A stretch of 64,000 nt of DNA from Panagrolaimus kolymaensis. Its lineage: Eukaryota > Nematoda > Chromadorea > Rhabditida > Panagrolaimidae. The notes beneath the pieces were generated by a model, which saw only the letters and a program-made list of their open reading frames with translations, was not told the origin of the DNA and did not search any database. Position 1 is the first letter of the stretch. The number at the start of each line of letters is the position of its first letter. The stretch is taken from contig JAJQJQ010000002.1 of the NCBI GenBank assembly GCA_028622995.1, forward strand, positions 3,782,001 to 3,846,000. Reading direction: 5' to 3'. The translations under genes and the position numbers were made by a program. Shown in pieces: positions 23,307 to 34,717 of the stretch.

Positions 23307-24938
23307 TTAAAGGAACCAACATGGATCAGGACAATTTTGGATGAAAGTTTCATACAATCCTGTTGCAAGTGACATGATTACTGTATGGACAGTTGTCTAA
23401 AATTAATTATGCAATGTTTTAAAAATGGTTGTTCAATTTTTTAAAGGAAGTCTATGCTAAAAGTGACGAATAAACATTCATCTATTAATAAAACAAATGG
23501 GATCAAACGTTTTCAGCTAATAATAAGTTAACTGTGTTTTAGCTTTTAAAGGTAAAGTTAATGGGCTTAAAAATTTCAAAACTTTTTTGTATTCAATGTC
23601 CATAGTCGCTGAGTATAATTATTTAAAGTGCTTAAAAATAACTAACCTTATTGAGAGTTGTTTTACTTGTAAGAACTTCATAAAGACCTGCTGCGGTAAC
23701 ATTTCCTCCAAGGGCTTTCATACATTTATTTCCTGGAGTTCTTCTATCATCAAGATAGATGGGAGTTTGATCGGGATCATAGTTTGTTTGGAGAACATAC
23801 CAATCTCCTTTATCGTAGTTCATTTCGACCAAATCCAAAACAGATGTTTCGTTTCGAACAATGATGACACCTTCATTTGGATTTTTACCTCCAAGAATGT
23901 AATAACAGCCAGCAAGTTGAACGATATCAGAAAGGTATGTTTTTGCTTCTTCATAACTGTTACATTGCATCATAACTTCACGTTCAGCCCACATGGCAAA
24001 ATGAAGATCTGTTCCATTGTACCCACCAGTAAGCCAAGAGATAACATTTCCAATATCTGGGAGAACTTTAGCATTCATGGAAATGGTAAAAGCATTAGGT
24101 TTCATCCCAGCTAAAAATATTTTAATTTATTAATAATTGAAATCTAAATTCAATTTGGAGATATGATATAAATAACTTGCTAATAATTCCTAGGTGACCA
24201 GCGAAGGTAGTTCCTTTGAACAAAACTGTTCCATTTTTAATAAAGTTCAAGTTTATAGTAACTTTTTTGAGGGCTTCAGATAAATGCCAGCTTTTTTTTT
24301 CAATATCCCAAACAAAAAGTTGACCAAAATCGAGATTACGAGCATGGAAAATTTGTCCATCGAAATTTTGTGCAACAATGGATGTACAGAAACGGGAAAG
24401 TTCATCTGGAATAAAAGGAAAAAGTTGAATTTTTAATGAAAATTTTTGTTTTTAGTATTTTTTTAGAATACTTTTTTAAAGATTCATTTAAAAAGCTATT
24501 GTTAATTTTGCAAGGAAAATTATTCATGAGTTGCTTACAATAAATATTCATCATGGACAAATCAGCAACGGAAATGCCAGTAGCTTCAGCAATCCCTTCA
24601 ATTTCTCTAGCATATTCTGATGGGAAAAGTTCATCATGGGCATATTGCATCATGTGTTCGATTAAAGGAATCAACCAATCACCAGGAACGATGGTGCCCA
24701 TCATTTTGATGGTATCAATAACATCTTTCATTCCATCAGCAAAAGGTCCAATAATATCACGATATCGTTGCTCTGGTGGTAAATCAAGATTTACTGTAAG
24801 CCATGGAACTTGAGAGGCTTTTGATGGATCATAAAGGCCTTCACCAACTCGGCATTTGGGAGCATAAATTCCTTCATTTGGAGTGGCTACGGTGAGCCCA
24901 ATCAAAATTAAACCCAAAAATGAAGTAAACAATTGCAT
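23307..24938 (-). CDS. asah-1: Acid ceramidase (N-terminal nucleophile hydrolase)
   Basis: Four exons on the minus strand (24539-24938, 24181-24405, 23647-24110, 23307-23396) encode 392 residues, close to human ASAH1 (395). A signal peptide covers about 1-19. The proenzyme is expected to self-cleave before the catalytic cysteine, here Cys140 in FCTSIVAQNFDGQIFHARN; the conserved Arg of HARNLDFG follows. Further family motifs are FKGTTFAGHLG, SYEEAK, LGGKNPNEGVI, DWYVLQTNYD and LDDRRTP, with the ending NCPDPCW. It hydrolyses ceramide to sphingosine and fatty acid in lysosomes, with NAAA as a close relative. The second intron uses a GC donor (24180-24179), required to give ITGMKPNAF in phase. 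The gene ends 137 bp from the IL-17-like gene's stop, tail to tail. Confidence 0.95.
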
Positions 24939-25680
24939 TTTTTGGGAATTAAAGGAGCAACTGTTGCTCTGTGAAAACTCAAATAATGGAAGAAAATGTT
25001 TTTGTCAAAGGAAATATTGCTTATACCCCTTTTTTGCTGGGGATTAAAGCTTATCAGTGTGCTTTGTTCTATTTCGTTTAAAGAAACCCTAAAATATATT
25101 AGGGAAAGATAGATTTCATTATGGATTGATTTATTGGAGAAATCCCTGTAAACATTTTTATCCTCTGTTTACTTTGTTTATAATTAAGATGAAACGGTTA
25201 AAAGATTGCAAAATACAATAAAATCATCAAAAGTCTTTATCCATTCTCATCAAATAAACACGTGGTGTCTAATCATTTCTTATCAAATGACAATATTGTT
25301 AATCCTATACAAAAATCATACTAAAAACAAAGTTTCTTTCTCCGGTTTATTTTGGAGTACGAGCATAGAGTGAAGGCGAATAATAAAAAAAAAGAATGAT
25401 GGCGAAATGGTTGTTGACGTATTTACTCCCTCATTAAACAATGCAATACTGTAATACCTTTTCATTTTTGGTCAAAATGAATATTTTCTTTTTGTTCGCA
25501 ATAACAAAGCAACGTTTTAGTTAAAAGAAATCCTTTTATTTAATAACAATTTTAAAAATGAAACAATACAAAATAAAATTAAAATAAACAAAAATAAACT
25601 TACCGGTTATTGTTAAAAAGCAAAATGATATTATATGCAAAATTTAAGGCAATTTATATTGTAGTTCATTTCGCTATTAA
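24939..25680. other. Intergenic, no gene seen
   Basis: About 740 bp upstream of the acid ceramidase start. It should include that gene's promoter. No gene or repeat was identified. Confidence 0.5.
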
Positions 25681-25866
25681 TTATTTCAAAAGCAATTTTT
25701 TTTTCTCTCGGTAATATTGTTTTATTATGTTATTAATCCTGTAAGCAATTTTTGCTTTTGTAATTTTATATTGCGCTTCTAAATGCATTTCTTCCTCGCA
25801 TCTTGCTTTATTAACAACAATTAAATAACGAGATCTCTCGCAAACAATTAATTTTTTGTGCAGCAT
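25681..25866 (-). CDS. Possible 61-residue basic protein downstream of ZC3H10-like gene
   Basis: An ATG-initiated frame on the minus strand begins 87 bp after the stop of the CCCH gene. The product is rich in K, R and E and is largely predicted helix (CEEEMHLEAQYKITKAKIAY). It has ordinary codons rather than A/T runs. It could be a downstream cistron or simply part of the 3' UTR. No splice or trans-splice acceptor is visible just before the ATG, which argues against a separate gene. No family was recognised. Confidence 0.25.
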   Translation of the reverse strand: MLHKKLIVCERSRYLIVVNKARCEEEMHLEAQYKITKAKIAYRINNIIKQYYREKKKLLLK

Positions 25867-25953
25867 TTAATTTTTTTAATAAATACAAAAGCCTGATAGA
25901 ATAACGAAAATGAAATAAATAGACAAAAATGAGACAAAAGAATGATGAGACAT

Positions 25954-27128
25954 TCAGTTCCAAGAATGGTGAGTTTCATGATGAGCGCCCCAATTAGGAT
26001 ATTGAGAATGTTGGGCCATTGAAGGAGGTGGTACAGGAGCAATTTGTTGTTGGTTTTTAAAAATAGTTAACAAATCTTCATAACGACCTTTTTCTCGTTC
26101 AAGTTCGCGTCTTAAAGCTTCATTTTCTTTTTCAAGCTCAGCATTTCGTCTTTCGATAGAGGCAATAAAAGGGGAAGCAGAAGGATCCATTCCCATTGGT
26201 GGCATGCGGCCAGGAAAACCGCGCTTAGCTGGCGGATGATCGAAATCAAAATCAAAATCTTTAGGAGCACCTCGGCGCATACCAGGAGTATATTGCATTC
26301 CCATGGGTCCACCTGGTGGAACACCACGGATCATGGCACCACGTGCAGCGCGCTCTTCGTCTACTATAAATGCTGGCAGTTAAAAAAATTATTCGTATAT
26401 ATTAAATTAACATTCTAGAAGTCAACTCAAGCCCAAGGTCAATGAAGCAAAATTTTGTTGCGATATCGAAAGCATCAATTGACCAAGGTTTTAAGAAGGC
26501 TGAGAATGAAGATGGCCAAAAAATAAATAAAACATGCCATTAACGTGCCAATATCTACAGCGATTTCCACCACGCGAACAAGCGCCAGTTTGGAATTCTT
26601 TGCATATTGGAATACCATTTATTGAATCATTGATAGTTAAAGTAGCAGCGATTGCGCGAGCAAGCGGTAAGCTGACAATTCCTTTGCGCTGATATCTCTC
26701 AGCATCCTCGCTAGTAGCGTGGACAAATCGACAAGTATCACGAAAGCATCCGCGATTCTAAAAATGCACTTAAAAGTTATGAACTATACTATTTCGAAGT
26801 CGCAGAAGCCGCGATTGTGCCAAAATCTGCGCTTGAAAAATTAAAGAAACGGTACCTGGAAATCGATACAGAATGTATAGGGAACAATGCTTTGATTAGC
26901 ACCAGTATCTTCATTATCAGGATGACGAAAACGGCAGCGATTACCTCGAGCACATATTCCATTAAGAAAATCACGGCAAACGTCATCAGCTTTACCGCGT
27001 TTCTTTCCGTTGCCACCAGAATTCCCATTATTATTACTTAGTTTGGAAGAATTCAAATCAGATTTAATAATATCTGGATTACTATCAGGGGCATTGACAC
27101 AAGCAGTATTACCATTTTCTTCCGACAT
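25954..27128 (-). CDS. CCCH zinc-finger protein, ZC3H10-like
   Basis: Three exons on the minus strand (26856-27128, 26538-26757, 25954-26363) encode about 300 residues. Three CCCH fingers lie at about residues 50-70 (VCRDFLNGICARGNRCRFRH), 86-103 (CIDFQNRGCFRDTCRFVH) and 141-160 (CKEFQTGACSRGGNRCRYWH). Number and spacing match ZC3H10, an RNA-binding protein. After the fingers come a Gly/Met/Pro-rich linker, an acidic/coiled-coil segment (ERRNAELEKENEALRRELER) and a P/H/Q-rich tail. The second intron is the weak point. An in-phase join needs a GC donor (26537-26536) giving YWHVNVDEER, because the nearest GT donor leaves the wrong phase. The finger exons themselves are secure. Confidence 0.82.
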
Positions 27129-27628
27129 ATTATTGAATCAAAAAAAGAAAAATCAGATTGGCTGTATGGAATTGAATTAAAGAATTTGATAATAATCAAT
27201 AATATTGACAATGAATAATAATTACCGTGCAGATATTTGTTTATTCAAAAAATTGATTGAATGAATTAAAGAATATCAAAAGCTTGGTTAAAAAAATAGT
27301 CAATCAATTATTGGCAAAGTGCCTGAGAAAGCTATAACTAATGATCTTAGGACGAATAAAGCAACTATAAGTGCTTTTTAGTTGTTGATGAGGCTATTTG
27401 CTAATAAAATATTTCGTTACATTTTCAACTGACAAGATGTTTTATGACCTGCATAAAAATAAGGAAAATGAAATAAGCTAAGAAAAATTGCAACAAAAAA
27501 TGAACGATGATTTAGTCGACGATAGAGAGGAAACTTTATTTAAAGAAAAGAAAATTGTAACCAGACAGCTTTTTGTTTAAAAAAATCAGAGATCGCTTCG
27601 TTTGTAAAGCTGCTTGTGACTTAGAAAT
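27129..27628. other. Divergent intergenic region
   Basis: Half a kilobase between the divergently transcribed CCCH gene and the dioxygenase gene. It presumably holds both promoters. A GACTTAG acceptor-like site lies just before the dioxygenase ATG. I see no gene. Confidence 0.5.
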
Positions 27629-28943
27629 ATGTACATGGACATTTCAAGCTTTCATCATGTTGAGTTTACGGTTTCTAATTCTTTACAAGTGAGGCGATAT
27701 AAATCCTTGAGATACTGTAAACGAGTTATTATTTTAGGCAAGCTTTTGGTATTGCATGAATTTTGGATTTGAAAGGTTTGCAGTAAGAAAGGCAAAAGAT
27801 TGGACAACAAATGAAATTGCAATTAAAAATGGAAAAGTAGGAATTGATTTTTGAATCACTGCTATTGTCATTATTATTTTTTAGGTTATTTTAGTTTTTA
27901 AATGTCCAATGCTACCAAATGTAAAAGAATTAAGCGATGATTTGATTATTCACGGTGATTTTATTAAAGATGTTGCATATTCTGTAGATAATATTGAAGC
28001 AGTTATTAAAGTTTGTAGTAATAATATATCCTTCCATTTTGATTTATAAAAAAATTTTCAGCGCATAATTGTAGCAAATGGTAATATTATTCGCGCCATT
28101 GAAATTATTTCAGATGAAAATGGCAGCGTAAAAATTGCTACCATTGCATCATTTCAAGGATCTCTTACTCATTCACTTGTAGAAAATGTTGATTATAAAG
28201 GAATATTTTTACCAGGCTTTAAACCAATAGAAAATTTTACTCTTGCTCAAAAACTTGGATCCATTCCAATTTTATCTTTGGATCATGTTGTTGAAAATTA
28301 TGATGAGGATGTAACCGCATCCGTGGCAGATTGGTATGGAAAAACGTTAAATTTAACAAGATTTTGGTAAATTTAATTTAAATTTTTTTACTAATTTTTA
28401 TTCTTTATTTTTAGGTCAATTGATGATAACCAAGTTTATACGAATTTCTCAGCGTTAAAAGCTCAAATTGTTTCAAATGCAAACAATGAGGTTCAAGTAA
28501 CTTTAGTTGAACCTGTTCCTCAAAACACTAAAGGCCGAGGACAAATTAGAGAATATTTAGACTTTCATGGAGGCAGTGGAGTACAACATATTGCATTCAA
28601 AGTTAATTCAATCATATCCATTGTGGCTGAAATGAGAAACCGTGGAGTGCAATTTCTTGAAATTCCTAATAGTTATTATGAACAACTTGCAAAAAGACTT
28701 GAAGCAACTTCATTACATGTGAAAGAAAGTTTGGAAGATATTCAAAAGCAACAATTACTAATTGATTTTGATGAAAATGGTTATTTACTCCAAACATTTA
28801 CAAAACCAATGCAGGATCGACCTTCATTATTCGTTGAAATAATTCAACGACAAAATTTTAATGGATTTGGAGCTGGAAATTTTAAAGCTTTATTTGAAGC
28901 GGTGGAAGCAGAACAGAAAAAACGTGGAACTTTAGTTGATTAG
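27629..28943 (+). CDS. 4-hydroxyphenylpyruvate dioxygenase family protein (HPD/HPDL)
   Basis: Five exons (27629-27688, 27738-27836, 27885-28010, 28062-28366, 28415-28943) encode 372 residues. The C-terminal vicinal-oxygen-chelate domain keeps the three Fe(II) ligands at about His170 (LDHVVEN), His255 (GVQHIAF) and Glu338 (LFVEIIQR). It also keeps the family ending GFGAGNFKALFEAVEAEQ, whose helix gates the active site. HPD converts 4-hydroxyphenylpyruvate to homogentisate in tyrosine breakdown. HPDL makes 4-hydroxymandelate for ubiquinone headgroup synthesis. Two features favour the HPDL side: the N-terminal domain is divergent, and the PINEP substrate motif is replaced by TLVEP (about 226-230). 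The first ATG was chosen after an AG acceptor-like site; a second ATG lies two codons later. Confidence 0.88.
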
Positions 28944-29051
28944 GATTTCATAATTGTAGCTTTTAAAATTGTCGTAGATTCTTTATATTTTCAATGAAAA
29001 TAAACTTTATTAAAGCTAACAAACCAACAAAAAAAGAAATACATAAATAAA

Positions 29052-32000
29052 TCAAGCACGAACTTTGGGTATTTTTGATTCAACACGTTTTGTACGATCT
29101 ATTTGAGTAACAGCTCGAGCTGCATTTGAAGCGGTTTGACGAGACGGTAATGCCGAAGATTTTGGTCTTTGTCGCTGGCTTGTAGTTGCTATTGTTGTTG
29201 AAGTTGTTCTACTCGATGAACCCGCTTTAATACTATTTGATTTTGTTCTTGAAAGCTCTTTGTTTGAAGATTGTGGGAGAATGGAAGCAACAGGAGTGCT
29301 GGCAGCCAACGAAGGATTCTTGGGCATTGGCCTTACAACTGATTTGGGCTTTATTTTAGGTGATTCAGTTACTTGAGGAACTCCCATTTCTGATGGATCC
29401 ACTCCCAATTCTTTGTGTTGTTCTTTGGTAATTATTGTACGAGTGTTTTCTCTTTCAAGCATAAAATCTTCTGGATTTGCAATTTTGATCATTTTCTTAA
29501 CAGGTGGTGGACCCTTTTTGGGAGTACGTAGGTGCTCCAACTGTTGTGGCCGTGGTTTGGATGAAGTTGCAGGTGAAACGCTCCTTTCCCTTTTCACCGT
29601 GGACGCGGCACTTGGTAACGTTGAAGATGGAGCGGGAATTTTGCTAGCTGGAGATGGATTTCTTCCAATTGGAGGCTTATCGGATGCTGCACTCATGCTA
29701 GGTTTAGAAGGCTCTTCTTTAATTTCACTTTTGGTTACTTTTAAACTTTCTCTCATTGAATCTGAATTTTTCATTGAATTCGCTCGTCGATGAATCTAAA
29801 AAAGTTAGAAATATAAAATGAAGCAATAAGATATAAAAAAACAATAATACCTCAATGAACGATTTTTCTCTTTCAAGCTCTTCTTTTTGGCTTACTTCAA
29901 CAACTTGCGAAATAATTGGGCGAGAAAGTGATTGGGTTCTATCATGCCTTCTATCAGATCTTACACCCACTGATTCACTGCGTTTGTAAGTTCGATTAAA
30001 ACTTGAAAGTTTTGGAGGTCTTGCTTTTGGTGTATGCATTTCAACAAATAATCCAGCCTCTTCGATTCGGGCTCTTTCTTCGTCACTCAATAGTTGATAT
30101 GCGTCAGATTTGACAACATGATAGGCATAATGAAGTAAATGTTTATCAATAGATTCAAAAAGTTTGCGACAAAGATGAATGAAGCGCTAAAAATTTGTGG
30201 GTTACTTATGGATCAAGATTTAATAGTTTAAACATTAGTTAAATAAAACAAGAAAAACTTACTGAATTCCAATCATGAATAGGAATTTGAAGAAAACTTC
30301 GCTGTGGTGATTGTTGTAAATTTTCTTCACTTTGTTGAATTTCAATTAGCAAATCACGAAGAGAGATAAATGCTCGAATTGCTGTATCAGCTGTGAGTGA
30401 ATGAACCAAAGGTGGGAAAATATCTTCTAGCAACGCTAAATTTAAAGCCAATCCCTTTCCATGCCCTTTAAAAGCTTTTGAACCAATAACCAGATCGAAA
30501 GAAGAAATTAAAAATTCTGTGCAATATTCAATCACATCGTTTACAAGAGTTTGAACACTTTCAGCAAGCTGTTGAGATTTAATACGAGGTAATCCAACTT
30601 GAAGTTTCTCGCAACCAAGCAAAGTATCAATTAAATATTCTTCATTTATTTCATTTATTAAAGCATCGCGGCATTCTTGTTGCCATTTTTCATCGAGATG
30701 AAAAAATACACGACCTTTCCAAATTCGAGAAAAATGCCTGGCTTGCCAGGACATTGCTTCATCGAAAAGGGAATTCAAACATTTGATGGAACGAAATTGT
30801 GGCAATGCATCGAATACAGCAGAAACACAAGTTGCACAAGGCTTAAATAAACAAAATTAGGTAATTTTAAATATTTATTTTTTGGTGAAACTTACTCTAT
30901 GGAAAAAGTGACATTTATGAGTTTTTAAATGTAACGCAGCAACTTGAGCCAGTTCATCAATATTTAAATGAGTGGCAAGTGTAATAATTTCCCAAACTTC
31001 AATATCCTCCGGAATACAAGTTAATCCACCATAAAGAAAGCTCAAAAGGAAATCAATGGCATTTCTTGAAAAACCTCTCAATTCAATTTTTGTTGACATT
31101 TTTAATGTTTTTCTAAATGCAGGACATGTCGCCCAAAGAATACATTTATGTGCATGCAAATCACCACCATCTGTAGCAATTGTAACATCAGTATCAATAC
31201 TTTTTTGATACATTTCAAGAAGATCAGCGCCAAGTTTAGAGCATGGAAGTTTATCTCCAATTAGTGTAACATTTTCTGTTGTGGGAGTCAAATCAATTGA
31301 GGTCAATGAAGTTAAAGAAGTCACGGATAAACGCCGAGCCAACATTGCTCTTCCTCGAATGGAACCAGCGCTGAGAGTATTGGTGGATGAATAAGGCGAA
31401 GAGGAAAGGGTTGAAGATGGCATTGATTGGGACATTTCTGATTCATTATAACTATTATTTCCAAAACCAATAAACATTGGAAATATTTTTGTTGATTTTC
31501 TTTGCTTTTTTGGTGATTCAGTTTGAGAAGAAGCAATGCCAGAATCTTCCAATTGTAAAAATCTACCATGTGTTCCATAATTTTGAGGTTCATGCTCGTC
31601 TTCTTCGACGATGTCATATTGACTTCTCTCAGAATATCCTGAGAGACACATAGGTGACTCAGTTGCTAATTCTCGAAATGAAGTCATTGTAAGCTCTTCA
31701 ACAGGTTTTTCTATCGATGATGGTTGATGAAAACCCGAATCATGTTCACGGGTAATGGGAACACTATATTCAGCTTCCATCGATGCTTCACTAAAATTTG
31801 CAGGTGTTCGGTCAAGCGAATTTTTATCATTATTGCGCCGAGGAGTTTCATCCATTTGCTCTTCGGATTGATTTGCATAAGGCTGGTCATATTCATCATC
31901 GACTTCAAAATTAGATAAATCTGGGTCGTCTTCTAAAGAAATAAAATTGAGTTATGGAAAAGAAAAAAAGATGAGGAAAAATGCAACAACTATACTATTT

Positions 32001-32507
32001 TGAGAAAAATAGAGAAAATTGAACCTAATTATCAAAAACATGCACAACCCTTTTAGAACTAAATTATTGTTTTTCTTAATAATTTTTATTATTTTCCAAG
32101 GATGGTAAAAGTTTACCTCTCTTTTCAGACGACGATTCTTTGGCAGTTTTATTTTCAAGATTTCGAATTTCGTCGTCAGTATAAACGGATCGAATAAAGA
32201 ATGTTAATCCAGCAGAATCAACATCTCCAATGGCAACTTCCAATCGTTCTCCTTGCTTCTTTTGTCGCGGTGTTTGAGCATCCAATGTTGGAGCAATATG
32301 TCTTTCGAAAAATACTGGAGCTCTTTGCCTCAGAATACATATATGAGCGGGAAGTTTTTGACCATCTGCTGCGACAAGAATAAGATCGGATGTTTCTAGA
32401 TGTCTGATCAAGGATGACATATTTGAATAAAGTTTTTGTTTAAGATTTAAAATTAGATTATCTCTTTGAATACTAAACTGCTCCCAAAGCAATGAACCGT
32501 TTCGCAT
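29052..32507 (-). CDS. BTBD8-like double BTB protein
   Basis: Five exons on the minus strand (32117-32507, 30896-31932, 30263-30841, 29851-30186, 29052-29795) encode 1028 residues. A first BTB/POZ-like domain lies at about 28-115 ([20 protein letters not shown]). After an acidic, S/T-rich linker, a second BTB lies at about 330-430 ([19 protein letters not shown], then [17 protein letters not shown] and FLLSFLYGG). It is followed by a BACK-like helical region of some 200 residues. The last 350 residues are basic, S/P/K-rich and disordered. This order matches BTBD8, whose long mammalian form binds AP-2 in synaptic-vesicle endocytosis. I am confident of the family and not of the function. Its stop lies 108 bp from that of the dioxygenase, tail to tail. 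Confidence 0.85.
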
Positions 32508-34717
32508 CCTTCATCCCTTGAAAAGCATGACTTTACTTGTTGAAAAGAATATTCAAAACTAAAAAAATACGAAAAGATGAAAATCTGATATAATGGTAAT
32601 GAAAAAAAGAAAAGAAATGCGAAAAAGGGCAAAAACAGAAAGCACGAAGAAAATGAAAGAGAAGCGGAGTGGCTTTAATACTCATGGGAAAATGAGAGTC
32701 TAAGGCTTTAACAACAACAAAAAAAGAGATGTAATCGATGGAAAGCTTACTTTTTTAGAAAAAAAGAAAGTTAAAAAGGGAAAAAATAGGAAATGAATGG
32801 TAAAAAAAATAATGAACGCTAAAAATTAGATAGTTTGGAACACTACTACGACTGTCAAAAAAAGAGAAAACCGATGTCGTTACCATAGCGATTTTCCTTT
32901 TTTGTCTTTTTTTCGAAACATTAAGGTAAGTTTGAAAGTGTTCGTTCGGTTGTATAATTTTAGTGTACTTTAAAGCTAATCTTTAAATGGTTATAGGAAA
33001 AAATGAACGAATAGATTAAATTTTTGAAGACGTAGGAAATGTGATGGAAATATTAGACAATTTTAAAGTACACACTTTCAATAAAACTCGCTACAAATTA
33101 TTTTAAAGTATTTTGCTTTTTTTGTTTTTACGCTTCTTTATCATAGAGCATCGGAATTCCATTTCGAAAACTAAGTTCCATTGTTATTTCATCTCAAATG
33201 TGAAAAGAAAAAAACAGATCAAAGCAAAGGTTATGGTATTCTCTCGTTTGTAAACTGATCTGTTCCATTACCTTCCAAAAGCAGAACCTCGATTGTTCTA
33301 CCATTTTTGGCTAAAATTTATTTACCTCAGAAAAATACCCAGATCGATTAATTTCAATTCCATCAATGAATAGAAGACTTTTCAAAAAAAAGAACATCAT
33401 CGCGCAAAAACAGAAAAAAGTAACATGAGCAGCAGCAGTGACGGCTGCCTAAAATGCAAACAGTCTTTTTTATCCAACATTTCAATTCAACAACTGAGCA
33501 ACAATGTTGGGCTGAATAAGTAAAATAGAAATAAAAGAAACGAGGAAACAATGAAATTGTCACTCTCTTCGACGACGACGACAAAAACTAAAGTAAAGTC
33601 TCATCATTCATCCTTTTCGTTGTTATTATTGAAGGCGTCATTTGAGTCCATAAAAGAGGCAAAACATTGAACTTTTTTTTCTTTTGAACAATGGAAATTG
33701 AAAAAAAGCAACAATAATGGAAAACAGAAGATGCAAATAAAGTAACAAAAATCCGTCTAATTTTTTAAAGTAGCAATGAAAGGTTTTGTTTTTACTTTCT
33801 CTCTTTTTTTGCTTACGAACGCTACACTTGAAACATTGTAAGTTTCGTTTGAAAAAGGAAGTGTTTTAATTTTAGGCAAAAAGAGGAGATGAAAAAATTT
33901 TTAATGAGGAAGTTTAGAATAGCTTTGCTTAAACTACTTTAGATTAAAACTTTGAATCTCATTGTCTCCTCTTGGCATTAATCATTTCCATCCAAAACTT
34001 TTACTGTGCCTTAAATTTAAAGTGTCAAGTATTGTGAAATTAAAAATATCACAAGGATTTAACAAAGTTTTAAAATTCCAAACTATCAACAAATTAAGAA
34101 ATAAAAATTAAATTTGGAAAATGACTTTTAATGTTGACAACATCGAAGTAAAAAAAAGCAACAATTTTTTTAAGTAAATTCGATTAAAAACATGGAAAAA
34201 AATTTTTGTTGAATAAAAAATATATAAAAAAAAGATTCAAGAAAGATGAAAATTTATCGGAGGAAAAATGGATTACAACTGGACTGGATTCTTTTATTTT
34301 TGTTTATTTGTGGTATCTCTCTTGACGCCTTTTGAAACTCAAGAATAAGGCGATGGCAACAAAAAAAATGCAGCTGTAATGTCAGTCAGCAGTTGCAAGC
34401 TGGCGCCACCAACGCTGCTTTCTTTTTTATTTTTTCGTGTAATGAAAAGCTCCACTAAAATGAAGTCAGCTTTCTCCCTCTTTTTTTTTGGCATTGAATC
34501 GATTTAAAAGTAGTTCTCAAAAAAGGCTAGCTTCTCTTTTTTTTTTCCAGAGAAAAAAATAAACGTTAGACGACATTGACATGCATGAGTCGAGTGTTTG
34601 CTTGCTTCAATCCTTTGTTAAATCTCTTCTCTGTGTTTTTAAAAAAATGGGAGTCTTTTTATTTTAAAAAAATTTTCTTCAAAGAACAATGTTTAATGAG
34701 TAGCTTTTTATTGTTTC
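32508..34717. other. Intergenic, 2.2 kb, no gene seen
   Basis: Lies upstream of the BTBD8-like gene and downstream of the acid phosphatase. It is A-rich on the plus strand with many short open frames lacking motifs. No RNA gene, palindrome or tandem array was recognised. Confidence 0.5.

Noticed and set aside
23587..24114. Plus-strand open frame of 175 codons opposite acid ceramidase
   Set aside because: It is the antisense shadow of exon 3 of a gene whose motifs and phase are clear on the minus strand.
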